DNA from: PVC group bacterium
GTDB taxonomy: Bacteria > Verrucomicrobiota > Kiritimatiellia > SS1-B-03-39 > UBA6053
NCBI GenBank assembly: GCA_003565815.1
Contig: PXAS01000380.1
Span: 1 to 8,783, forward strand
DNA length: 8,783 nt
Reading direction: 5' to 3'
Of the stretch, positions 1 to 6,284 are shown one piece after another (within the stretch, counting starts at the first letter, position 1; the number at the start of each line of letters is the position of its first letter). Position numbers and translations under genes: made by a program. The notes beneath the pieces are model-generated. The model was not told the DNA's origin. It searched no databases and worked only from the letters and a program-made list of their open reading frames with translations.

Positions 1-73
1 ATCCTGCGGATGCTTCGCCGGACTGCGGATAAAAATGGGGGTGATCCTGCGGATGCTTCGCCGGACTGCGGAT
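1..73 (+). repeat. Two direct copies of a 30-bp intergenic repeat
   Basis: Positions 1-30 and 44-73 are identical 30-bp copies separated by a 13-bp A/G-rich spacer (31-43). Each copy contains the octamer CTGCGGAT twice, 19 bp apart, flanking the core GCTTCGCCGGA. The first copy starts at the window edge, so the array may continue upstream. There is no coding sense in the region. The function is unknown; a dispersed intergenic repeat family, as seen in many bacterial genomes, is the simplest reading. It is not a CRISPR array: only two direct copies and a short, simple spacer are visible. Confidence 0.85.
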
Positions 74-152
74 CATCGTCGGAATCCCACTGGAAACGAC
101 AAATGATACGCGGGACGGCATCGCCATTCGCAGAATTCCCTTCCCCCAAAAA

Positions 153-182
153 ATCCGCAGGACGGCGAAGCATCCGCAGGGT
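153..182 (-). repeat. Inverted third copy of the 30-bp repeat
   Basis: This segment is the reverse complement of the repeat at 1-30 and 44-73, with 27 of 30 positions matching. The differences are two adjacent bases near position 161 and one at 181. Together with the copy at 44-73 it could form a long stem around an 79-base loop. No short direct repeat flanks the pair, so I see no sign that 44-182 moved as one unit. Confidence 0.8.
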
Positions 183-384
183 AAAAAATCTTCGCATCTT
201 TCTCCACTTTCGCGCCCCCCCCCGCAGGGATCAGCGGGTTTACAACTCCGATTGCCATCTTCTCAAATAATCAGCCGTAATTCCGGCCCGGGACCGGCCA
301 TTTCCGCTTGACTCCCGTCTTCTTTTGTTCGAGCCATGGTTCCATGATTCCTTTTTTCATCTGCACCGGGATTGGGTCGGGTTC
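183..384. other. Intergenic stretch without a recognised gene
   Basis: Nothing codes convincingly here. Visible features are a run of nine C (215-223) and a small hairpin with CCCGC (221-225) pairing with GCGGG (234-238). A start codon at 325 is in frame with the downstream glycosyltransferase, but the 20 residues it would add look unlike the family and have no ribosome binding site. No convincing promoter pair was found; TTGACT at 308-313 has no matching -10 box. Confidence 0.5.
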
Positions 385-1419
385 ATGAGCAATGACCCCC
401 GCGCCCTCCTTGAACGCTTGCCTGCCCCGCCTCCAGGCCTCACCGGCTGGCCCTGGACGGCGCCGGCGCCTCCTTCCGTCCCCACCGTTCCTCCCGGCGG
501 CCTGCCTCGGATCACCGTGGTCACACCGTCCTATAACCAAGGTCAATTTCTGGAAGAAACGATTCGGTCCGTTCTCCTGCAGGGCTACCCGGATCTGGAA
601 TACATGGTTGTGGACGGTGGCAGTACTGACGAAAGCGTGGAGATCATCCGTAAATACGAGGACCATTTGGCCTGGTGGGTCAGCGAGAAGGACAGGGGAC
701 AGAGCCACGCGATCAACAAAGGCCTGTCCCGCTCGACGGGTCGGATTCTGGCATATCTGAACAGTGACGACCTCTACGAACCCGGCGTGCTGCATGCCGT
801 CGAGCGCGCCTTCGTCCCCGGCGTTCACTGGGTGAGCGGAAAAGTGATCTGCTGGGAAAATGAGGGCGATCCCTGGCCCTTCCCCGAGTTGCCGGGACGC
901 GGCTTCACGAAATGGTTGCTGGGATGTCCGATTTCGCAACCGGCGGTCTTCTGGAGCGCGAGTCTTCAGCGGGAGGCGGGACCGTTCCGCGAGGATCTGC
1001 AATACGCCATGGATTACGAATTCTGGCTTCGGCTCCGCTTCGGCCTGGGACGTACTCCCCGTCGGATCGACCGGATTTTGGCACGATACAGGATTCATGG
1101 TGACTCCAAAAGCATTGCCCACCAACAGGGAATGGCCCGGGAGATCAAGGATCTGGTCCGTGCCTGTGAAGCCGAACTGCCTCCCGCCCGGCGGGTTCGC
1201 CTGCGGCTGGCGCGTCGACACCGCCTTGGACGTGTCCACGGTGCCAGAGCCCTCTCCAACCTGAAAGCGCGTAAAACGGGCGGGGCGGTGGCCGAACTGT
1301 CAAGCGCCTTGCGCGCGTGGCCCCTTCTGCCCTTGGATGTCGGGGCGGTGGCGGCACTCCTTCGATCCCTGCGCTCGTCCGGGCCACCCTCGGTATTCCC
1401 CGACATCTGGTCTGAGTAA
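385..1419 (+). CDS. Family 2 glycosyltransferase (GT-A fold)
   Basis: Predicted cytoplasmic or membrane-peripheral enzyme of 344 residues that transfers a sugar from a nucleotide-sugar donor, probably to a cell-surface glycan or glycolipid; the substrate cannot be read from sequence. The catalytic domain starts at about residue 42 with ITVVTPSYNQ, followed by the VVDGGSTD nucleotide-binding segment (75-82), the WWVSEKDRGQSHAINKG block (97-113) and the metal-binding LNSDD (125-129). MDYEFWLRL (209-217) probably holds the catalytic acid, and RYRIHGDSKS (234-243) is typical of this subgroup. The first 40 residues are proline-rich. The last 100 are rich in Arg, Ala and Leu and match no domain I know. 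I chose the ATG at 385 because the upstream in-frame ATG at 325 adds atypical residues; neither has a strong ribosome binding site. It stands alone on this strand and converges on the methyltransferase gene 38 bp downstream. Family assignment is firm; function is not. Confidence 0.88.
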   Translation: MSNDPRALLERLPAPPPGLTGWPWTAPAPPSVPTVPPGGLPRITVVTPSYNQGQFLEETIRSVLLQGYPDLEYMVVDGGSTDESVEIIRKYEDHLAWWVSEKDRGQSHAINKGLSRSTGRILAYLNSDDLYEPGVLHAVERAFVPGVHWVSGKVICWENEGDPWPFPELPGRGFTKWLLGCPISQPAVFWSASLQREAGPFREDLQYAMDYEFWLRLRFGLGRTPRRIDRILARYRIHGDSKSIAHQQGMAREIKDLVRACEAELPPARRVRLRLARRHRLGRVHGARALSNLKARKTGGAVAELSSALRAWPLLPLDVGAVAALLRSLRSSGPPSVFPDIWSE

Positions 1420-1457
1420 GGGTTCGTATTGCATGAGAAATTCCACGGCTCGCCGCA

Positions 1458-2690
1458 TCAGTTTCTCGACAGCAGCGCCAGCGTTTCCACATGGGTGGTT
1501 TGCGGAAAAAGATCGAATCCCTGCACGCGGTCCACCCGGTAAACCGCTCCCGAACAGAACCGGGCCAGGTCGCGGGCAAGGGTGGCGGGGTCGCAACTGA
1601 TGTAGAGCATGCGTTCCGGTTTCACTTTGTCGCGGAGTTGTTTGCAGAGTTTTTTGTCCATGCCCGCTCGTGGCGGATCCATCATCACCGCATCCCAACG
1701 AACCCGGTGGAGGCGAATGTCGTCGGGCAGCCCCTTGGAGAGATCCCCCCGCAGAAAAGGGCCTTGGCCCGGAAACGTATCGACGCCCAAAACCTGTTCC
1801 GCCAGCCGGGCGGCGGGCAGGGTGAACGCCCCGACGCCGCAAAACAAGTCGAGGACGTTTTGCACCGGTTTTTCCGCCAGCCAGTCCATGGCCACGCGGA
1901 TCAATTTTTCCGCCTGTCGTTCGTGAACTTGGAAAAATTGATCCAGATGAATTTCGTGGCGACATTCCGCCAAGTGCATTTCCAAGCGGGGGTCTCCGTA
2001 CAGTTGCTGCCAGGGGGCGGATTTTTCCGCTTGTTGGGCCAGGCCGGTGATCCGGGGATGCCGGGTGCAGAATTCCGCGAGGTCAGGGGGCGCGGGCGTG
2101 CCGCGCACCAGGACCAAGATTTTGTCCCGCCGGGTGTCGGAGCGAATCATCATGCGGTGAATGCCGTGATCGGCAGTCAGGAGAGGTTTGATACCGGCCA
2201 GGACTTCACGGATGGCGTCATTGCCGAGCAGACAGTCCTCGATGGGAATCAATTCCCAGCCGTTCGTATATCCGATTTGCCTTCCCTGAACTTGTACATC
2301 GAGTTTGTTGCGGGTGCCATACGCCTCCTCCGAAGGAGCCAGCCCGCGCCAGTCGTATTCCTTGATGCCCCCGATGCGTCGCAGGGTCTCCACGATTTTC
2401 GAGGCCTTCAATTCGCATTGGCGTTCATAGGGCAGGGGTTGAAGGTTGCAACCGGGGCATTGTTCAAAGTGGGGGCATGGCGCGGGGATGCGCCCGGTGG
2501 TTTCCCGCAGGATTCGAAGGACGGCGCCCCCTTTGCCTTTCCGCAGGAACGCCACCTGATCCCCGGGAACCGCAGGACCCGTCAACCAGATTTTTTCACC
2601 GCTTGGACACTGCCCCAACATCTTGCCGTCCCCCATGTCGAGGATTGTCGCGGTTTCGGATTCTGATGCAGGCTGGGAGTCGGAAGTCAT
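1458..2690 (-). CDS. 23S rRNA (uracil-5-)-methyltransferase, RlmD/TrmA family
   Basis: SAM-dependent RNA m5U methyltransferase of 410 residues. An N-terminal TRAM-like RNA-binding region (about 10-65) precedes a probable [4Fe-4S] cluster with cysteines at 72, 78, 81 and 153 (C-x5-C-x2-C, then a distant C), as in RlmC/RlmD. Then come FFQVH (252-256), the SAM loop DLFCGVGAFTLPAA (281-294), DPPRAGMD (338-345), the nucleophile Cys366 in YISCDPATLARDL, and the C-terminal HVETLALLSR with the probable general base Glu402. The loop after the SAM acidic residue (GVD, 302-304) is about 15 residues shorter than usual, lacking the common A..NA..N helix. Whether the target is U1939, U747 or another uracil cannot be told, so I give no symbol. 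The start at 2690 is preferred because the longer in-frame version from 2798 would run into the MITE. No clear Shine-Dalgarno is visible. The pfkB gene lies upstream on the same strand, separated by the MITE and hairpins. Confidence 0.88.
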   Translation of the reverse strand: MTSDSQPASESETATILDMGDGKMLGQCPSGEKIWLTGPAVPGDQVAFLRKGKGGAVLRILRETTGRIPAPCPHFEQCPGCNLQPLPYERQCELKASKIVETLRRIGGIKEYDWRGLAPSEEAYGTRNKLDVQVQGRQIGYTNGWELIPIEDCLLGNDAIREVLAGIKPLLTADHGIHRMMIRSDTRRDKILVLVRGTPAPPDLAEFCTRHPRITGLAQQAEKSAPWQQLYGDPRLEMHLAECRHEIHLDQFFQVHERQAEKLIRVAMDWLAEKPVQNVLDLFCGVGAFTLPAARLAEQVLGVDTFPGQGPFLRGDLSKGLPDDIRLHRVRWDAVMMDPPRAGMDKKLCKQLRDKVKPERMLYISCDPATLARDLARFCSGAVYRVDRVQGFDLFPQTTHVETLALLSRN

Positions 2691-2713
2691 ACGTATGGAC
2701 GTTTTATGCGCAA

Positions 2714-2749
2714 GGGGCCGCACTGTCAACCCCGGCCCCGCTCCGGGGC
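2714..2749 (-). other. GC-rich alternative hairpins upstream of the methyltransferase gene
   Basis: Three overlapping stems can form. GCCCCG (2735-2740) pairs with CGGGGC (2744-2749) around a 3-base loop. GGGGCC (2714-2719) pairs with GGCCCC (2734-2739). CCCCGG (2730-2735) pairs with CCGGGG (2743-2748). They share bases and so exclude one another. None is followed by a U-run on the minus strand, so this is not a textbook terminator. It may be a transcript 3' end for pfkB or leader structure for the methyltransferase gene. Confidence 0.45.
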
Positions 2750-2756
2750 GTTTCAG
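2748..2756. repeat. Target-site duplication, left copy
   Basis: GCGTTTCAG, directly abutting the left terminal inverted repeat of the element at 2757-2898. An identical 9-mer abuts the right end at 2899-2907. Confidence 0.8.
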
Positions 2757-2898
2757 GGGCGCATCTCGGAATTGGTGACATCTAAACCGTAGCTGCAACT
2801 GTCCCAGTTGCAGAACCTCATATCAAGCGCATATATCAAAGCTGAGGACAGCTTCGACAACGGTGAGTCCGCCCTTTCACCAATGCCGAGATGCGCCC
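2757..2898. mobile_element. MITE-like non-autonomous element, 142 bp
   Basis: The ends are 24-bp terminal inverted repeats, 2757-2780 and 2875-2898, beginning GGGCGCATCTCGG and matching at 22 of 24 positions. They are bordered by an exact 9-bp direct repeat GCGTTTCAG at 2748-2756 and 2899-2907. This is the signature of DNA transposition. The interior has no ORF of substance. It holds a strong palindrome (2793-2813), a weaker one around 2836-2857, and a direct repeat ATATCAA at 2820-2826 and 2833-2839. It must have been moved by a transposase encoded elsewhere. A 9-bp duplication fits several DDE families (IS4-type among others), so I do not assign one. Confidence 0.82.
2793..2813. repeat. Perfect 9-bp palindrome inside the MITE
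   Basis: CTGCAACTG (2793-2801) pairs perfectly with CAGTTGCAG (2805-2813) around the 3-base loop TCC. It is off-centre in the element, so it is not simply a remnant of the terminal repeats. It could be a transposase or regulator binding site, or an RNA hairpin in read-through transcripts. Confidence 0.7.
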
Positions 2899-2907
2899 GC
2901 GTTTCAG
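2899..2907. repeat. Target-site duplication, right copy, containing the pfkB stop
   Basis: GCGTTTCAG, identical to 2748-2756. The complement of 2904-2906 is the TGA stop codon of the kinase gene. The duplication therefore preserved the stop, and the reading frame was not altered by the insertion. Confidence 0.8.
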
Positions 2908-3827
2908 CGCGCCTTGATTTTCCGAGCCAGCTCCCTGGCGGTTGCGGGTTCGTATTGTGCCGGATGGCTGGTGAGGGTTTGGGCCATGCCCGCGCCCAAG
3001 CCCTCGATGGCGGCTTTGTGGAGCTTCATGCCGCTCAACCAAGAAAGCGCGGTGACGCCGGTGACCGTGTCTCCCCCGCCGATGGGATTGACCGGTTCGA
3101 TTTCCGGGAGCGAAAACCGGTGGATTTTCCGTCCTGCGGCCAACCAGGCGTCATGGGGACCATCGGTGACCATGACCGCTTTTGCCCCCTCGTCCATGAG
3201 CTTGCGCATGCCGTCGGGGATGTCGTCCAAACCCGACGTGCCACACAATTCTTCCCGGTTGATTTTAATCAAATCCGGTTGAAAGGGCAGGGCGGCTTTC
3301 AAGGGGGGACCCTTGGCGTCGATGACCACGGTTTTGCCTGCCTTCACCGCCATTTCCGTCATGGTGGCATATGCGGCATCCGGTGCCTGTTCCGGCAAGC
3401 TGCCGCATAGGAGAAGAGCACTGTGAAAATGCAGGGTCCGTTCCAACTGCGCGAAATACTCTCCCCACTCGGGCAATTGCCACGCGGGCGCGTTTTCCAC
3501 CAGTTCGCGGATACGGCGGCCTTCTCCGTCCAACAGCGTTTGGCAAATGCGGGTCTCGGCGGCGGTTTCCATCCAAATTCCCTCCAAGCCTTCGGATGCC
3601 AGCAGCCGTTTCATCCGCTCGCCATTCATCCCGCTCGCGGGGCTGAGAATGGAGGCTTTTCCGCCGCCGCAGACAATGGCCCGGGCGGCATTGGTGGCTT
3701 TGCCGCCTACGGAGCAAGTGATTTCCGAAGTGCGCACCACATCCCCTTCCGCGCACCAGTTTCGAAAACGAAGCGTTCGCTGCAGGGCGGGGGTGGGACC
3801 GCAACACAAGATGGGCAGTGGATTCAT
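2904..3827 (-). CDS. PfkB-family carbohydrate kinase, 1-phosphofructokinase/tagatose-6-phosphate kinase-like
   Basis: Cytoplasmic ATP-dependent sugar or sugar-phosphate kinase of 307 residues, the usual size for the family. The N-terminal GPTPALQRTLRF (10-21) resembles the LNPALD-type opening of FruK/LacC-like hexose kinases. The substrate-binding glycine motif is GGKATNAARA (41-50), where FruK proteins usually have GGKG-N-AR. KINREEL (188-194) corresponds to KPN-EL, and VTDGPHDAWLA (220-230) is the nucleotide-site strand. The anion-hole motif NPIGGGDTVTG (247-257) carries the catalytic Asp253. The substrate could be fructose-1-phosphate, tagatose-6-phosphate or something else; the deviations from FruK make me leave the symbol empty. 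The ATG at 3827 fits the family start; upstream in-frame starts add unrelated residues that overlap the divergent promoter region. A MITE inserted at the stop codon. The gene is divergent from the DoxX-fusion gene, with 124 bp between the two starts. Confidence 0.85.
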   Translation of the reverse strand: MNPLPILCCGPTPALQRTLRFRNWCAEGDVVRTSEITCSVGGKATNAARAIVCGGGKASILSPASGMNGERMKRLLASEGLEGIWMETAAETRICQTLLDGEGRRIRELVENAPAWQLPEWGEYFAQLERTLHFHSALLLCGSLPEQAPDAAYATMTEMAVKAGKTVVIDAKGPPLKAALPFQPDLIKINREELCGTSGLDDIPDGMRKLMDEGAKAVMVTDGPHDAWLAAGRKIHRFSLPEIEPVNPIGGGDTVTGVTALSWLSGMKLHKAAIEGLGAGMAQTLTSHPAQYEPATARELARKIKAR

Positions 3828-3910
3828 GGTGATTTCTTGTCGGAAAATCGAAGGGGATGCCAGAAAAACCGTAGCAATTTTGTAATCATTCCTTGTCGTC
3901 AGACGATCAG

Positions 3911-3938
3911 TTGTCATACTTGATTTCGAGTGTATAAA
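3911..3938 (+). promoter_or_regulatory. Sigma-70-like promoter for the DoxX-fusion gene
   Basis: TTGTCA (3911-3916, one mismatch to TTGACA) and TATAAA (3933-3938, one mismatch to TATAAT) are separated by 16 bp. Transcription would start near 3945, leaving only a few bases before the ATG at 3952. The transcript may thus be almost leaderless, which agrees with the absence of a Shine-Dalgarno sequence. Confidence 0.6.
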
Positions 3939-3951
3939 GAAAACAGTTACC

Positions 3952-5043
3952 ATGAATGAAGCCAATAAAAAGACCGTACGCGTGATTGTGGAATCGGATG
4001 AAGATATTTTGGTCGCCAAGCCCTACCGCCCAAAGCCTTCAATTCCGGTGAAAAGTCGCTCCGCAAAAAAACCAGTGGATGTTCCGGATGAATCCGAGTC
4101 CACGTTGCCCAGAGAACGCTTGCCGATTACCGACTTTTTGAGATCAAATGTCGATCAAACCATGATGGTGCCCGACGATCATATGGAGGAGAATCATGAG
4201 AACGGCCCGGACCGAACGATGTGGGTATCCGACGATCATTTGGAAGTAAATCAGGACAAAAGTCCTGACCGGACGATGTGGGTCCCGAACAGCCATTTCG
4301 AAGAGAATCGGGATAAAAGCCCGGACCGGACGATGATGGTTCCCGATGACCACTTTCAATCCGAAGACGAGGACGCTGATCCGCTGGAAGCGCTGCGGAA
4401 CGCCGCATCCGAATCGGATCAAACCATCTTCGTCAAGGCCTCGCCACCCGGAACGGGTGGGCTTCAAGCGAAAATGCGCGAGTTGTCCGCGGAAAAGGCC
4501 TCCGCCGCCGACCGAACGATCCAAATTGGAGAAAACGTCTTTGGGGAAGACGGTGACGACAAGCCGCATTCGTCGCCCCGTATTTTTCAGAAAACATTTT
4601 GGGACGCCCTGGACCGGAAGATTTCCGGCTGGATGGGACGGAATGGGATCCGTTTTTTGCGGTGGACCCTGGGGATCATCTTTATTTGGTTTGGCGCCCT
4701 GAAGCCCATGGGACTCAGTCCCGCCCAGGAATTGGTGTCCAACACCGTGTATTGGGTGGATCCGGCCTGGTTTGTCCCGTTTCTCGGGTATTGGGAGGTC
4801 TTGATTGGGGTGGGACTGATGTATCGCCCCCTCATTCGCCCGGCCATTGCCCTGCTTTTTTTGCAAATGCCCGGTACGTTCATGCCTTTGGTGCTCCTCC
4901 CGCAAGTCTGCTTCACCCGTTTTCCGGTGGGGTTGACCATGGAAGGCCAGTATATCATCAAAAATTTGGTATTGATCGCCGCCGCGCTGGTGGTGGGCGG
5001 CACGGTGCGTGATTTGGGAAAAGCCGCGAAACCGCGTGCCTAA
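3952..5043 (+). CDS. Threonine-motif repeat protein fused to a DoxX/YkgB-like membrane domain
   Basis: Protein of 363 residues in two parts. Residues 1-230 are acidic, low-complexity and probably disordered. They carry seven T-[MIV]-x-[IV] motifs at T8, T70, T89, T108, T127, T158 and T189, the last six preceded by D-Q or D-R. The spacing from T70 is 19, 19, 19, 31 and 31 residues. Residues 234-353 form a DoxX-like domain with about four transmembrane helices (near 234-254, 273-292, 297-318 and 335-353), including IFIWFGALKPMG, LGYWEVLIGVGL and EGQYIIKNLVLI, which resemble the YkgB (DUF417) branch. There is no signal peptide, so the tail is probably cytoplasmic. DoxX-family proteins are linked to membrane redox and stress roles, but no activity can be deduced here. 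The tail resembles phosphothreonine docking sites for FHA domains; that is inference. The start is supported by the promoter just upstream. It lies upstream of serC on the same strand, with 119 bp between. Confidence 0.85.
   Translation: MNEANKKTVRVIVESDEDILVAKPYRPKPSIPVKSRSAKKPVDVPDESESTLPRERLPITDFLRSNVDQTMMVPDDHMEENHENGPDRTMWVSDDHLEVNQDKSPDRTMWVPNSHFEENRDKSPDRTMMVPDDHFQSEDEDADPLEALRNAASESDQTIFVKASPPGTGGLQAKMRELSAEKASAADRTIQIGENVFGEDGDDKPHSSPRIFQKTFWDALDRKISGWMGRNGIRFLRWTLGIIFIWFGALKPMGLSPAQELVSNTVYWVDPAWFVPFLGYWEVLIGVGLMYRPLIRPAIALLFLQMPGTFMPLVLLPQVCFTRFPVGLTMEGQYIIKNLVLIAAALVVGGTVRDLGKAAKPRA
4153..4380 (+). repeat. Four tandem 57-bp (19-residue) coding repeats
   Basis: Units at 4153-4209, 4210-4266, 4267-4323 and 4324-4380 each encode 19 residues on the plan D-[QR]-T-M-[MW]-V-[PS]-[DN]-[DS]-H, then a charged stretch usually ending in P. 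The T-M core and the H are invariant. The charged half diverges, so selection appears to be on the core and on the spacing. Confidence 0.9.
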
Positions 5044-5086
5044 CGTTCTCGTCATAATATCATTGAACTCCCGGAAAAAACGCATA

Positions 5087-5101
5087 GGACAGGCTCTGTC
5101 C
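5087..5101. other. Small hairpin in the gap before serC
   Basis: GGACAG (5087-5092) pairs with CTGTCC (5096-5101) around GCT. No T-run follows, so a terminator is doubtful. An operator or leader structure for serC is possible. I see no other convincing element between 5044 and 5162. Confidence 0.3.
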
Positions 5102-5162
5102 AAATTCAAGAATCCACCCAAGACCCCTTCAACGCTCAACCCCCAATTCCGACATCTTTCAC

Positions 5163-6242
5163 ATGAAACGCATTTACAATTTCAGCGCCGGACCAGCCAC
5201 CCTCCCGATCGAAACCCTTCAAGAAGCCCAGGCGGAATTTTTGGACTACCAGGGTTCGGGGATGTCCATCATGGAAATGAGCCACCGGGGCAAACATTAT
5301 GATGCCGTGCATCAGGAAGCGTTGGCCAATTTCCGGGAACTGCTGTCGGTACCCGACACTCATGAAATCATTTTCATGCAGGGCGGCGCCACTTCCCAAT
5401 TTTCCTTTGTGCCCATGAACTTTCTGGGGCAGGGAGAAACCGCCGATTACATCAACTCCGGGGCTTGGGCGAAAAAAGCCATCGCCGAGGCGAAATTTTT
5501 CGGCAAGGTCAACGTGGCCGCGGATTTCGGAAAAGAAATCCCCACCCGGCAGGCGTATGCCGATGAGCTGCAACTCACCCCCGGGGCCGCGTATTTGCAC
5601 TGTACCTCCAACGAAACCATTTCCGGCGCGCAAATCAAAATCTTTCCCGAGAGCGACGCGCCTTTGGTGAGTGACATGTCCTCCGACATTCTTTCCCGGG
5701 AACTGGACGTATCCAAGTTTGGTTTGATCTACGCCGGCGCCCAAAAAAATCTGGGTCCTTCCGGGGTCACGTTGGTCATTGTTCGCAAGGATCTGGCCGC
5801 GAAAGTCGCGGACACGGTGCCCATGATGTTCCGCTATCAAACCCACATCGAAAACCAATCCCTGTACAACACTCCGCCCACATTCGGCATTTACATTCTT
5901 TGTCTGGTCACCCGCTGGCTGAAGAAACAGGGGGGCGTTGCCGCCATGGAGGCGATCAACAACCGTAAATCCGCGAAACTCTACGCCGCGATTGATGGAA
6001 GTGACTTTTATCGGGGCACGGCATTGCCCGAATTTCGTTCCACCATGAACGTCACCTGGCGCTTGCCCCGTGAAGAGCTGGAAGCCCAATTCATCCAAGA
6101 AGCGAAAGCCTTGGAGATGGACGGGTTGAAGGGGCATCGTTCCGTGGGGGGCATCCGCGCCTCCATTTACAACGCCTTCCCCGAAGAAGGGGTGGACGCC
6201 CTGGTTGCCTTTATGAAAGATTTCGAAGCGAAAAACGGATAA
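5163..6242 (+). CDS. serC: Phosphoserine aminotransferase
   Basis: Cytoplasmic PLP enzyme converting 3-phosphohydroxypyruvate and glutamate to phosphoserine and 2-oxoglutarate in serine biosynthesis; it may also act in pyridoxal phosphate synthesis where that route exists. The 359-residue length matches the family. Diagnostic segments are YNFSAGPATLP (5-15), SHRGKHYD (40-47) with the substrate-binding His-Arg pair, GGATSQF (74-80) in the PLP phosphate cup, and the Schiff-base lysine Lys195 in YAGAQKNLGPSG. TTHIENQSLYNTPPTF-like residues before 250 and GHRSVGGIRASIYNAF near the C-terminus complete the fold. The ATG at 5163 is the family start, although no good Shine-Dalgarno precedes it. The tRNA and rph follow on the same strand. 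No serA or serB is visible in the window. Confidence 0.96.
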   Translation: MKRIYNFSAGPATLPIETLQEAQAEFLDYQGSGMSIMEMSHRGKHYDAVHQEALANFRELLSVPDTHEIIFMQGGATSQFSFVPMNFLGQGETADYINSGAWAKKAIAEAKFFGKVNVAADFGKEIPTRQAYADELQLTPGAAYLHCTSNETISGAQIKIFPESDAPLVSDMSSDILSRELDVSKFGLIYAGAQKNLGPSGVTLVIVRKDLAAKVADTVPMMFRYQTHIENQSLYNTPPTFGIYILCLVTRWLKKQGGVAAMEAINNRKSAKLYAAIDGSDFYRGTALPEFRSTMNVTWRLPREELEAQFIQEAKALEMDGLKGHRSVGGIRASIYNAFPEEGVDALVAFMKDFEAKNG

Positions 6243-6255
6243 ACCGATTTTCGTG

Positions 6256-6284
6256 TTGCTTTTCCGGCGGTTTTCAGGTTAAAG
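6256..6284 (+). promoter_or_regulatory. Possible promoter for tRNA-Arg (and rph)
   Basis: TTGCTT (6256-6261) and TTAAAG (6279-6284) are spaced 17 bp apart. That would place transcription initiation about 10 bases before the mature tRNA end at 6301. Both boxes are poor matches to consensus, so the call rests mostly on spacing and position. Confidence 0.28.

Noticed and set aside
1..73. CRISPR array
   Set aside because: There are only two direct copies with a 13-bp low-complexity spacer, a third copy is inverted, and no cas gene is present.
10..270. Plus-strand ORF of 86 residues
   Set aside because: It runs through the 30-bp intergenic repeats, has no ribosome binding site or domain, and its composition is Arg/Ser-rich as expected for random GC-rich DNA.
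271..1239. Minus-strand ORF of 322 residues
   Set aside because: Antisense of the glycosyltransferase gene, which carries clear GT2 motifs.
1491..2666. Plus-strand ORF of 391 residues
   Set aside because: It is entirely antisense to the methyltransferase gene, whose motifs and cysteines are unmistakable. The long opposite frame comes from high G+C codon use.
2691..2798. N-terminal extension of the methyltransferase by 36 residues
   Set aside because: The extension would read through the GC hairpins into the MITE and resembles no TRAM-domain leader.
3828..4019. N-terminal extension of the PfkB kinase
   Set aside because: The extra 64 residues would overlap the divergent promoter and the start of the DoxX-fusion gene and do not resemble the family.
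4144..5139. Minus-strand ORF of 331 residues
   Set aside because: Antisense of the DoxX-fusion gene. Its apparent repeats are the shadow of the 57-bp coding repeats on the plus strand.
5136..6137. Minus-strand ORF of 333 residues
   Set aside because: Antisense of serC, with no recognisable domain.
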